DNA from: an uncultured Spirochaetaceae bacterium
GTDB taxonomy: Bacteria; Spirochaetota; Spirochaetia; Treponematales; UBA12059
NCBI GenBank assembly: GCA_938004315.1
Contig: CALKWG010000539.1
Location: forward strand, 1-8,311
Direction: 5' to 3'
Length of the DNA stretch: 8,311 bases
This document shows positions 1-6,430 of the stretch, one piece after another; the stretch's first letter is position 1; each line of letters opens with the position of its first letter. The notes under the pieces are model-generated. The model was not told the origin of the DNA, searched no databases, and saw only the letters and a program-made list of their open reading frames with translations. The translations under genes and the position numbers were made by a program.

Positions 1-42
1 CCGAGATCTACACTCTTTCCCTACACGACGCTCTTCCGATCT
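1..42 (+). other. Illumina P5/TruSeq universal adapter remnant (sequencing artefact)
   Basis: These bases are identical, from memory of the published oligo, to the last 42 bases of the 58-base Illumina universal P5 adapter, ending in the familiar GCTCTTCCGATCT junction. Genomic sequence starts directly afterwards, in the middle of the rex coding region. This is untrimmed library adapter carried into the assembly and not part of the organism. It should be masked, and the loss of the start of rex should be read as an assembly edge and not as a biological truncation. Confidence 0.97.
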
Positions 43-43
43 C

Positions 44-646
44 AAGCGCCTTCCGCTCTACCTAAAGCTTATAAAAGAAGCCTCCGCCCGCGGTTTAGGC
101 TGGGTCTCTTCCGAGGAGCTGGCCCAGAGGCTCGGCCTCGGGGCTATCCAGGTGCGCAAAGACCTCTCGGGGCTGGGGCTCGTCGGGAGCCCGCGCCGCG
201 GCTTCCCCGTAGAGGACGCCGCGCGGGCCATCGCCGCGTGCCTAGGCGGCGATAATTCATCCGACGTCTTCTTAGTCGGCGCCGGCGAGCTCGGACGCGC
301 CGTCCTGGCCGACCGCAGCATAGGCTTGCAGGGCTTCAAGCTCGTCGCCGTGTTCGACCGGACGCCCGAGCGCTACTACGGCCTAGGCCTGGACGTCATG
401 CCCCTGGCCAAGATGGGGCCCTTGGCCGCCCGCATGGGCGTGCGCATGGCGGTCCTGGCCGCCGGCCAGGATTGGGCCCAGGAAGGCGCCGACGCCATCG
501 TGGCCGCCGGCCTGTCGGCCGCGCTCGATATGTCGGGCCTGCCGGCCGTCTTCCCGCCCGAGATCGCGGTCGCCAGGGTCAACCTGGGCGCGGACTTAGC
601 CTACCTGGCGGGGCGCCTCGGCCCGGTACGCGCCGAGGCCGGCTAG
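44..646 (+). CDS. rex: Redox-sensing transcriptional repressor Rex, 5' partial
   Basis: Rex is a homodimeric DNA-binding repressor that senses the NADH/NAD+ ratio; NADH binding releases it from operators of fermentation and respiration genes. The reading frame is open from base 44 and gives 200 residues. It starts inside the N-terminal winged-helix domain (visible residues 1-60: RLPLYLKLIKEA, SSEELAQRLGL, then QVRKDLS, the typical Rex recognition-helix region). A Rossmann NAD(H)-binding domain follows, with GAGELG at visible residues 79-84 and the acidic end of strand 2 at D95 (VAVFD). The C-terminal part (PPEIAVARVNLGADLAYLAG) matches the dimerisation helix of the family. Rex is usually about 205-225 residues, so only about 8-15 N-terminal residues are missing, replaced by adapter sequence. 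The stop is TAG at 644-646. The U32 gene starts 5 nt later, suggesting one transcript. The family assignment is firm; target genes cannot be read from this window. Confidence 0.94.
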   Translation, partial: KRLPLYLKLIKEASARGLGWVSSEELAQRLGLGAIQVRKDLSGLGLVGSPRRGFPVEDAARAIAACLGGDNSSDVFLVGAGELGRAVLADRSIGLQGFKLVAVFDRTPERYYGLGLDVMPLAKMGPLAARMGVRMAVLAAGQDWAQEGADAIVAAGLSAALDMSGLPAVFPPEIAVARVNLGADLAYLAGRLGPVRAEAG

Positions 647-651
647 AACCC

Positions 652-1893
652 ATGCGAAGATCCGATATCGAGCTTCTCGCCCCGGCCGGCTCATGGGCCG
701 GCCTTTCGGCCGCGCTCCGGGCGGGCGCGGACGCCGTCTACTTCGGGGTCGGCGCCTTGAACATGCGTTCGGCCAGCGCCGCCAACTTCAAGCGCGCCGA
801 TATGAGGAAGCTCGTCGCCATGGCCCATGGCGGCGGGGTCAGGGCCTACTTGGCCATGAACGTGACGCTCTTCGACGACGAGCTCGACGAGATGCGCGCC
901 TCCCTCTATGAGGCGGCGGAAGCCGGCGTCGACGCCGCGATCGTGAGCGACCAGGCGGCGATAGCCTACGCCGCTTCGCTCGGGCTCCCGCTGCACTTGT
1001 CGACGCAATTGTCGATATCGAACCTGGAGAGCCTGCGATTCTACGCCCGCTGGGCCGACGTGGCCGTATTGGCCCGCGAGCTCAGCCTGGAGCGGATCGC
1101 GGCCATCGACGAGGGGATCGAACGCGACGGCATCCGGGGGCCTTCGGGCCAGCCCGTGCGCATAGAGCTCTTCGTCCATGGCGCCTTCTGCATGGCCACG
1201 TCGGGCTCCTGCTACCTGAGTCTGCATCAGTACGGGAGCGCCGCCAACCGCGGCGCCTGCCTGCAGCCCTGCCGGCGACGTTACCGACTTTCAGACTTCG
1301 AGACCGGCGAGGAGTTGGCGGTCGATAACGAGTACCTGTTGTCCCCTAAGGACCTGAAAACCATCCATTTCCTGGATCGCATAGTCGCCGCCGGGGCTCG
1401 GGTGCTCAAGATAGAAGGCCGCGCCCGGCCGCCCGAATACGTCGACGCGACGGTACGCTGCTATAGCGAGGCCTTAGAGGCCTTGGAGGACGGGAGCTAC
1501 GGCCCCGAGCGCGTCGCCGACTGGGACCGCCGCCTGGCGGCGGTCTTTAACCGCGGGTTCTGGGACGGGCATTACCTAGGCCGACGTCAGTCCGAGTTAA
1601 GCGGACGCTACGGCTCGGCGGCGGCCAAGCGCCGGGCCTACGCGGGCTTTTGCAGCAACTGGTACGCCGCGCGCGGCGTCGCCTCCTTCATGATCGAGGA
1701 CACGGCGGTCGCCCCCGGCGACGAGCTCCTCGTGGTCGGGCCCACGACCGGCGCCCTGGTGGCCCGGCCGGATGAGATTTGGCTCGACGGCGCTCCCGTC
1801 CGGGAGGCCGGCCGCGGTAGCGAGCCTTCCTTCGCCCTGACTCGCAAGGTCAGGCGCGGCGACAAGCTCTATAAGCTTATCCCGACGACCTAG
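652..1893 (+). CDS. Peptidase U32 family protein (Fe-S RNA/ubiquinone hydroxylase-like)
   Basis: This 413-residue protein belongs to the U32 family, originally named as collagenase-like peptidases. Its best-studied bacterial members (TrhP/YegQ, RlhA/YdcP, UbiU/UbiV) are now known to bind a 4Fe-4S cluster and take part in hydroxylation of tRNA, 23S rRNA or ubiquinone precursors. The N-terminus (ELLAPAGSW, then AGADAVYFG) is typical of the family barrel. The U32 signature is at residues 172-190, beginning ELFVHGAFC. Candidate cluster ligands are C180, C187, C203 and C207 (CMATSGSC followed by CLQPC). Further family blocks are SPKDLKTI and LKIEGRARPPEYV. The open frame extends upstream to 472, but the extension runs through rex in another frame and has no U32 homology; ATG 652, 5 nt after rex, is the natural start, with only a weak Shine-Dalgarno sequence, consistent with translational coupling. 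Which U32 subfamily it is, and so whether the substrate is tRNA, rRNA or something else, cannot be decided here. Confidence 0.93.
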   Translation: MRRSDIELLAPAGSWAGLSAALRAGADAVYFGVGALNMRSASAANFKRADMRKLVAMAHGGGVRAYLAMNVTLFDDELDEMRASLYEAAEAGVDAAIVSDQAAIAYAASLGLPLHLSTQLSISNLESLRFYARWADVAVLARELSLERIAAIDEGIERDGIRGPSGQPVRIELFVHGAFCMATSGSCYLSLHQYGSAANRGACLQPCRRRYRLSDFETGEELAVDNEYLLSPKDLKTIHFLDRIVAAGARVLKIEGRARPPEYVDATVRCYSEALEALEDGSYGPERVADWDRRLAAVFNRGFWDGHYLGRRQSELSGRYGSAAAKRRAYAGFCSNWYAARGVASFMIEDTAVAPGDELLVVGPTTGALVARPDEIWLDGAPVREAGRGSEPSFALTRKVRRGDKLYKLIPTT

Positions 1894-1895
1894 AT

Positions 1896-1923
1896 CGAGC
1901 GGCCCCGGGTCGCTCCCCGCTCG
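1896..1923 (+). other. GC-rich hairpin after the U32 gene, without a T-run
   Basis: CGAGCGG (1896-1902) pairs perfectly with CCGCTCG (1917-1923). An alternative inner pairing, GAGCG (1897-1901) with CGCTC (1911-1915), uses the same bases. It lies 2 nt past the U32 stop codon and no T-tract follows, so it is at best a weak or factor-dependent transcription end or an mRNA 3'-protecting stem. The rest of the 68-nt gap to the next gene shows only the possible -10 box described separately. Confidence 0.35.
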
Positions 1924-1948
1924 GCTCGCCCGTCGGCGCTTCCGTAGC

Positions 1949-1954
1949 TATATT
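1949..1954 (+). promoter_or_regulatory. Possible -10 box placing a leaderless start at 1962
   Basis: TATATT stands out in GC-rich surroundings 7 nt before the ATG at 1962. If used, transcription would begin at or next to the start codon, giving a leaderless mRNA; no Shine-Dalgarno sequence is seen upstream of this ATG. No convincing -35 hexamer lies 16-18 nt upstream, so the call is weak. The local context GCTATATT resembles the GCTATAGT -10 region of the tRNA promoter at 7861. Confidence 0.35.
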
Positions 1955-1961
1955 CATCCCC

Positions 1962-3149
1962 ATGCCGGCTATGGAATTCGTCATCCGTACGAGCGTCAGG
2001 GAACTCGAGGCCGAAAGCTGGAACGCCCTCAACAGCGCCTCGGGCGATTGCCCCTTCCTGTCCTGGGAGTTCCTGGCCCTGCTCGAGGATTCAAGCGCCC
2101 TGGACGAGGCAGGGTGGCGCCCGCTCTACGCCGCGCTTTACGACGGGTCCGGGCCCGTCGCCGCCGCGCCGTTCTACCTCTGCGCTGGTTCGGCCGGTCA
2201 GTTCACCTGGGACGGCGGTATGGAGGAGCTCGCGCGCGCCTACGGCTTAGGCTGGTTCCCCAAGCTGGTCGGCATGGTTCCCTTCACGCCCTCGCCGGTT
2301 TGGCGCGTCCTTGAGCGGGACGGCGGACAGGCTTCGTCCGCCGGGGAGCCGCTCTCGGGCCAAGCCGGAGCGCTCATCGAAGCCGTCGAAGCCTTCGCGC
2401 GCAAGGCCGGGCTATCCGGCCTGCACCTGCAGTGGCTCGACCGAGGCTGGGCTACGAGGGCGGCCGCCTACGGAGGCGCGTGGATAGCCTGGCGGCGGCA
2501 GGCCTACCTTTGGGAAAATCGAGGCTACCAGGATTTCCCCGCCTACCTTTCGTCGCTCACGAAGAACATGCGCCGGAACGTGCGGCGTGAACGCGAGGGG
2601 CTCCGCGAGCTAGGCGTCAGGACCGAGCTCGTCCGGGCGGGCGACGCCCCCTCGTATTGGCCCCTCATGGGCGAATACTATGCGCGGACGAACGACAAAT
2701 TCGGCCCCTGGGCGGCCCGCTTCCTACCGGCGCGCTTTTTTGAACTCGCGCCGCGTTTCCTGGCTAGCCGCACGCTCTTCTCGGCCGCCTTCGCCCCGGG
2801 CCCCGACGGACCGATCGCTTTGGCGCTACTCTTCGAAGGCGGCTCGCGGCTCTGGGGCCGCTACTGGGGCTCGGCCGCCGACATCCCGGGCCTGCACTTC
2901 CAAAGCTGCTACTACGCGCCTATCGAGTACGCGATAGGCGCCGGGCTCTCGTCCTTCGATCCGGGTATGGGCGGCGACCACAAGGCGCGGCGCGGCTTTA
3001 GGGCGACGATGGCGACGAGCTTGCACCGCGTCTTCGACCGCCGCCTCGCGCGCGCTTTCGAACGGGCCGTGGCCGAAGCCTCGGCCGCCGAAGAGGCCTA
3101 CGCCGAGGAGCTCAACCGCGAGCTCCCCGGCGGCGCGGCTCGGCGTTAG
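1962..3149 (+). CDS. COG3146/DUF482 family protein (FemAB/GNAT-like acyltransferase fold)
   Basis: This 395-residue protein has the pattern of the DUF482 family (COG3146, often labelled 'predicted N-acyltransferase' or 'peptidogalycan biosynthesis/recognition protein'), a double-GNAT-fold relative of the FemAB peptidyltransferases. Blocks seen: WNAL with PFLSWEF near residues 20-37; a WDGG/FPKLVGMVPFTP block at 83-110; LSSLTKNMRRNVRRERE at 196-212, a basic stretch typical of the second acyltransferase half; RYWGS at 290-294; LHFQSCYYAPIEYAI at 301-315; and FDPGMGGDHKARRGF at 322-336, the most conserved family block. The length is normal for the family. Substrate and exact reaction are not established for close relatives; it is expected to be cytosolic because no signal or membrane segment is seen. 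ATG 1962 is used; ATG 1971 is the alternative, and neither has a clear ribosome-binding site. Its stop TAG (3147-3149) overlaps the stop of the opposing asnA. Confidence 0.86.
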   Translation: MPAMEFVIRTSVRELEAESWNALNSASGDCPFLSWEFLALLEDSSALDEAGWRPLYAALYDGSGPVAAAPFYLCAGSAGQFTWDGGMEELARAYGLGWFPKLVGMVPFTPSPVWRVLERDGGQASSAGEPLSGQAGALIEAVEAFARKAGLSGLHLQWLDRGWATRAAAYGGAWIAWRRQAYLWENRGYQDFPAYLSSLTKNMRRNVRREREGLRELGVRTELVRAGDAPSYWPLMGEYYARTNDKFGPWAARFLPARFFELAPRFLASRTLFSAAFAPGPDGPIALALLFEGGSRLWGRYWGSAADIPGLHFQSCYYAPIEYAIGAGLSSFDPGMGGDHKARRGFRATMATSLHRVFDRRLARAFERAVAEASAAEEAYAEELNRELPGGAARR

Positions 3150-4180
3150 AGGAGTTCGATGCCGCGGGCGCCGCAATCGGCCCGCATGGCCTCTGGCCAA
3201 AGCCCTGCCTGCACCTCGCCTACGTGGCGCTTCCCCAGGAAATGCATGCATATCCTGGACTGGCCGATGCCTCCGCCCATGGTCTGGGGGAGCTTCCCCG
3301 CGAGGAGCCGGGCGTGGAAGTCCAGGGCGGCTCGCCCTTCGGCTCCGCGCAGGGCGAGCTGGCGCTTCAGCGCCGCCGCATCCACGCGTATACCCATGGA
3401 GGAGAGCTCCAAGGCGCGGCCGAGCCGCTCGTTCCAGACGATGATGTCGCCGTTCAAGCCTAAGAAGCCGTCTTCGTTCGGGCTGGACCAGTCGTCGTAG
3501 TCCGGGGCGCGGCCGTCGTGGGCGCGGCCGTCCGAGAGCTCGGCGCCGATGCCGATGATGAACACCGCGCCGTACTCCTTGGCCAGCGCGTCCTCGCGTT
3601 CGCGCGGGCTCAAAGTCGGATAGCGGTCGAGCGCTACCTGGCTGTGTACGAAGCGTATCTCCTCGGGCAGGGCCATGGGCAGTTCGGGGTAGCGCTCATG
3701 GAGGAAGAACTCCAGGCGCTTCATGGCCGCGTAGATGCGACTGACCGTATCGCGCAGAGTCTTCAGGTTCCTATCCTCGGGATGGATGACCTTCTCCCAA
3801 TCCCACTGGTCCACGTAGAGCGAGTGCGTCTCGTCGAGCGTTTCGTCGGGGCGTATGGCGTTCATATCGGTATAGAGACCGAAGCCTGGCGTGAAGCCGT
3901 ATTGCCCGAGCGCGTGCCGCTTCCACTTGGCCAGCGATTGGACTATCTCCACGCGGGTACCGCCCAGCGCCGGGGCTTCGAATGCGGCCGGCTTCTCGAC
4001 GCCGTTCAAGTCGTCGTTCAGGCCGGTGCCGGCCGGTAAGAAGAGCGGCGCGGTGACGCGGCTTAAGCGTAGCTCGCCGGATAGCTGCTCCTCGAAGAAA
4101 TCCTTAACGAGCTTGATGGCCTGTTCGGTTTCCTTGACCGAGCGTAGGCTTCGACCTTGTTCAACCATAGTTCCTTGCAT
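3146..4180 (-). CDS. asnA: Aspartate--ammonia ligase (asparagine synthetase A)
   Basis: AsnA makes L-asparagine from L-aspartate, ammonia and ATP through an aspartyl-adenylate; it is a cytosolic homodimer related to the catalytic core of class II aspartyl-tRNA synthetases. The 344-residue product shows the diagnostic blocks: QSLAKWKR at 81-88, VDQWDWEK at 123-130, FVHSQ near 177, RAPDYDDW at 224-231, ELSSMGIRVD at 258-267 and the class II motif-3-like GGGIGQSRI at 302-310, ending QAGLWPEA. Length is close to the usual 330; the extra residues lie at the two termini. ATG 4180 is preceded on the minus strand by AGGAGG (4185-4190) with a 4-nt gap, which favours it over the in-frame ATG at 4168. 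It diverges from asnC across an AT-rich control region. In E. coli AsnC activates asnA when asparagine is scarce; the same logic is likely here. Its 3' end shares the TTAG at 3146-3149 with the convergent DUF482 gene. Confidence 0.99.
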   Translation of the reverse strand: MQGTMVEQGRSLRSVKETEQAIKLVKDFFEEQLSGELRLSRVTAPLFLPAGTGLNDDLNGVEKPAAFEAPALGGTRVEIVQSLAKWKRHALGQYGFTPGFGLYTDMNAIRPDETLDETHSLYVDQWDWEKVIHPEDRNLKTLRDTVSRIYAAMKRLEFFLHERYPELPMALPEEIRFVHSQVALDRYPTLSPREREDALAKEYGAVFIIGIGAELSDGRAHDGRAPDYDDWSSPNEDGFLGLNGDIIVWNERLGRALELSSMGIRVDAAALKRQLALRGAEGRAALDFHARLLAGKLPQTMGGGIGQSRICMHFLGKRHVGEVQAGLWPEAMRADCGARGIELL

Positions 4181-4308
4181 GATGCCTCCTGAAAATAGTG
4201 TGGCATTATGCGAATAAAAATGTCAATAAAATGGTGATATGGTTAAAAGGTTGACAAATAAATAGTAAATATGCATTATTAATAAATAAATGATATTGGA
4301 GGCTGGCT
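4181..4308. promoter_or_regulatory. Divergent asnA/asnC control region, strongly AT-rich
   Basis: These 128 bases separate the two start codons and are about three-quarters A+T (by eye), against a GC-rich background. Two -35-like hexamers point away from each other: TTGACA at 4251-4256 on plus (asnC) and TTGACA on minus, seen as TGTCAA at 4221-4226 (asnA). For asnC, CATTAT at 4274-4279 lies at an ideal 17-nt spacing. For asnA the best -10-like hexamer is CATAAT on minus (4205-4210), but it is only 10 nt from the -35-like box, so the asnA promoter may need activation, as expected for an AsnC-activated gene, or may use another element. Shine-Dalgarno sequences are clear on both sides: AGGAGG on minus (4185-4190) and GGAGG on plus (4298-4302). 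GCATTAT occurs at 4203-4209 and 4273-4279. Confidence 0.85.
4268..4297. promoter_or_regulatory. asnC: Imperfect dyad, candidate AsnC operator
   Basis: AATATGCATTATT (4268-4280) and AATAAATGATATT (4285-4297) form an inverted repeat matching at 10 of 13 positions around a 4-nt centre; a perfect 10-base palindrome TTATTAATAA sits at 4276-4285 within it. The dyad covers the proposed asnC -10 region and ends just before its Shine-Dalgarno sequence, a position suited to autorepression, which is known for E. coli AsnC. AT-rich dyads of this type are common for the Lrp/AsnC family, but in such AT-rich DNA chance similarity is a real alternative. Confidence 0.45.
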
Positions 4309-4773
4309 GTGGATGAGCTTCACTGCACAATTGATGAAATCGATCGCGCCATACTGAGAATTCTTCAATCGGACGCGCGCGAGTCTTTTATAGAAATCGC
4401 GCGAAATTTAGGGGTTTCGGGCGGAACGGTACATGCGCGCGTGGGACGGATGAGGGAGCTCGGATTAATTAAAGGCTCGGCGCTCCTCGTGGACTATGCC
4501 AAACTCGGCTATAGCGTCGAGGCTTTCATAGGCCTAAAGCTGGTTCGAGCGCACGACTGCGGCACGCTCATGGCCAAGCTCGAGACCCTGCCCGAGGTGC
4601 TCGAAGTGCACTACACGACGGGGGCCTACAGCCTCTTCATCAAGATTATGGCGCGCTCGATGCAGGACCTGCATCATATCCTGTTCGAACGCCTTCAGGG
4701 CTTCGACGAGATTCAGAGCACGGAGACCTTCGTCATCCTCGATACTTCGCTGTCCCGCCAGCGCGAGCTTTAG
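4309..4773 (+). CDS. asnC: Asparagine-responsive transcriptional regulator AsnC (Lrp/AsnC family)
   Basis: This 154-residue protein has the length and layout of E. coli AsnC: an N-terminal helix-turn-helix at about residues 10-55 (IDRAILRILQ, then GVSGGTVHARVGRMRELGLI) and a C-terminal RAM/AsnC ligand-binding and oligomerisation domain at about 65-145. AsnC-specific blocks are YTTGAYSLFIK (102-112) and EIQSTET (134-140). In E. coli the protein activates asnA and represses itself, with asparagine blocking activation. The start is GTG 4309, with GGAGG at 4298-4302 six bases upstream; an ATG at 4313 is out of frame. The stop TAG is followed directly by in-frame TAA (tandem stops). The first part of the gene, coding for the DNA-binding domain, uses noticeably more A/T-ending codons than the rest. 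The last 41 nt overlap the opposing radical SAM gene. Confidence 0.96.
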   Translation: MDELHCTIDEIDRAILRILQSDARESFIEIARNLGVSGGTVHARVGRMRELGLIKGSALLVDYAKLGYSVEAFIGLKLVRAHDCGTLMAKLETLPEVLEVHYTTGAYSLFIKIMARSMQDLHHILFERLQGFDEIQSTETFVILDTSLSRQREL

Positions 4774-6430
4774 TAAAGCGCGGGCCTTCGGGGCCAGGCT
4801 CGCAGCGCCAGCGAGCCTGGCGGCGCTTGAACTCGGACGGGAAGTCGCGGAGCCCGGCCGGCGCGTAGTCGAGGAGCTCCTCCGGGTCCCAGCCGAGCTC
4901 GAGCTCGGTCGCCTCGCCCTCGGCCAGGGCCCGCGTCCACGCGCCCGAAACCCGGATCAGCTCGGCCGCCGCCTGGGCGAAGCCGGCGTCGCCCTTGCAG
5001 AGCTTCCCGACATATGCCAGCTGTAGCCTCTCTATCTCGGCATGGGCCGCGCGTTCGAGGGAGGCGGGCGTCGAGCCTGCACCTTCGAGGTAGTCGGCCC
5101 AGCCTTCCAGGAAGGCCGAGGCCCGCGCCCCCGAGGCTTCGAGCAGGGGGCGGAACCACATGACGGCGCGGCCTTGGTTGTAGAACAGGGCCGTCGCCAG
5201 GGCGAGCCGCTCGGCCCTCGCGAGCTCGGCTGCCGAGAAGCCTGGTAGGGCGCGGACGAGGTAGGGCGGCTCGCGGTCGTAGCTAAGGCCGAGCTCCTCG
5301 GCGCTATCCGCCAGAGCCGTGCCTGGTAGGACGGCTAGGCGGAATATATCCAGATGGTTCGGCCCCAGGCCTATCGCGTAGTCCAGGCTCGCCTTGAAGC
5401 CGGAAAGGCTATCGCGCGGGAGGCCGTAGATCAGGTCGAGGCCGTAGAGTATGCCGCGCTCCTCCAGGGTCCGGACGCCGGCGGCGAAGCGCTTGGCGTC
5501 GAAATCGCGGCCGAGCAGCTTTAGGACCGCCGGATCGGCGCTCTGCAGCCCTAGCTGGACGACGCAGTCTAGGCGGGAGAGGAGGGCGGCTTGGCGTCCG
5601 GTAACGAGCTCGCCGCGGAGTTCGATGAAATAGCGGAGCCCTGCGCGCTCCAACTCCTTCACGGCCGCCTCCATGCGCTCGGGGCCGGCGTTGAAGGTCG
5701 GGTCGAGCACGAAGACCTCGTCGACCCCGGCGGCCTTGAAGCGCTTAAGCTCGGCGCGCGCCCGTTCGAGCGGGAAGCGCCTGAGCCTGCAGTCCCCCTT
5801 GGATTCGTAGCAGAAGGCGCAGCGATAGGGGCAGCCGCGGGTTAGCTCGAGCGCGCCGCCGCCGCAGTCTGCCGGGTCGAGGGTGCCGTCTAGCCAAGGG
5901 GAGGGCAGGGCATCCAGGCTTTCAAGCGGCCGCGAGATGACGCGCGGGCTACCGGCGGTCAGGAGGACCTCGGCGAGGGATCGCCCGTTAGCGATCGCGG
6001 CGACAGCTTCCTCGCAGAGCGCCGCCATGGCCGCCTCGCCTTCGCCCCGCACGACGAGGTCTACGGGCGAGTCGCCGCCTACGAGGGCTTCGCCGCGGGC
6101 GCTCGCGTCGGGGCCGCCGGCGACCACGACGAGGCCGGGCCAGCGCCGCTTGAGCGCCGCCGCGGCCTTGAGGAGCGCGTCGGCGTTCCATACGTAGAGG
6201 GACAAGCCCAGGATATGAGGCGCGGGGCGGCCGCCTGCCAAGGCAGCGGCGAGCGCCGCCGGGTCGTCTTCGGGCATCGCGTTCAGTATCGAGAGCTCGA
6301 CGGCCGCGCCCAAAGCGGCCTTGACCCCGGCGGCTACGCAGGCCGCGCCGTAGGGCGCGGCGCGCGAGCCTTCGCCGGCGGCTTGGGCGAGCATGAGGAT
6401 CCGGAGCGTGCCGCGCGGACCGGGGCTCAT
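4733..6430 (-). CDS. B12-binding-domain radical SAM protein with DUF4080-like C-terminus
   Basis: This 565-residue protein has the layout of class-B-type radical SAM enzymes. Residues 8-150 form a Rossmann-like cobalamin-binding-type domain (HILGLSLYVWNAD at 72-84, VVVAGGPDASA at 101-111, VDLVVRGEGEAAM at 123-135). The canonical DxHxxG cobalamin-ligand motif is not seen, so B12 binding is uncertain. The radical SAM core follows (about 190-400) with ELTRGCPYRCAFCYE, where C200, C204 and C207 form the CxxxCxxC that binds the 4Fe-4S cluster and S-adenosylmethionine; DLIYGLPRDS and a LPGT block are further typical segments. The C-terminal 150 or so residues resemble the DUF4080 domain found after this core. 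The substrate is unknown. Its ATG overlaps the stop of the sirtuin gene (ATGA), showing a two-gene operon with translational coupling. The last 13 or so codons overlap the 3' end of asnC. Confidence 0.92.
   Translation of the reverse strand: MSPGPRGTLRILMLAQAAGEGSRAAPYGAACVAAGVKAALGAAVELSILNAMPEDDPAALAAALAGGRPAPHILGLSLYVWNADALLKAAAALKRRWPGLVVVAGGPDASARGEALVGGDSPVDLVVRGEGEAAMAALCEEAVAAIANGRSLAEVLLTAGSPRVISRPLESLDALPSPWLDGTLDPADCGGGALELTRGCPYRCAFCYESKGDCRLRRFPLERARAELKRFKAAGVDEVFVLDPTFNAGPERMEAAVKELERAGLRYFIELRGELVTGRQAALLSRLDCVVQLGLQSADPAVLKLLGRDFDAKRFAAGVRTLEERGILYGLDLIYGLPRDSLSGFKASLDYAIGLGPNHLDIFRLAVLPGTALADSAEELGLSYDREPPYLVRALPGFSAAELARAERLALATALFYNQGRAVMWFRPLLEASGARASAFLEGWADYLEGAGSTPASLERAAHAEIERLQLAYVGKLCKGDAGFAQAAAELIRVSGAWTRALAEGEATELELGWDPEELLDYAPAGLRDFPSEFKRRQARWRCEPGPEGPRFTKARAGGTAKYRG

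Noticed and set aside
472..651. A 60-residue N-terminal extension of the U32 protein
   Set aside because: It overlaps rex in another frame, is arginine/glycine-rich as expected for a GC-rich shadow frame, and the U32 homology begins at ATG 652.
3159..4217. Several plus-strand open frames over asnA
   Set aside because: They are shadow frames; asnA on the minus strand carries every diagnostic family block over the full length.
4767..4779. GCTTTAGTAAAGC palindrome at the asnC stop as a terminator
   Set aside because: Only a 5-bp weak stem with no T-run and it is inside the opposing coding sequence.
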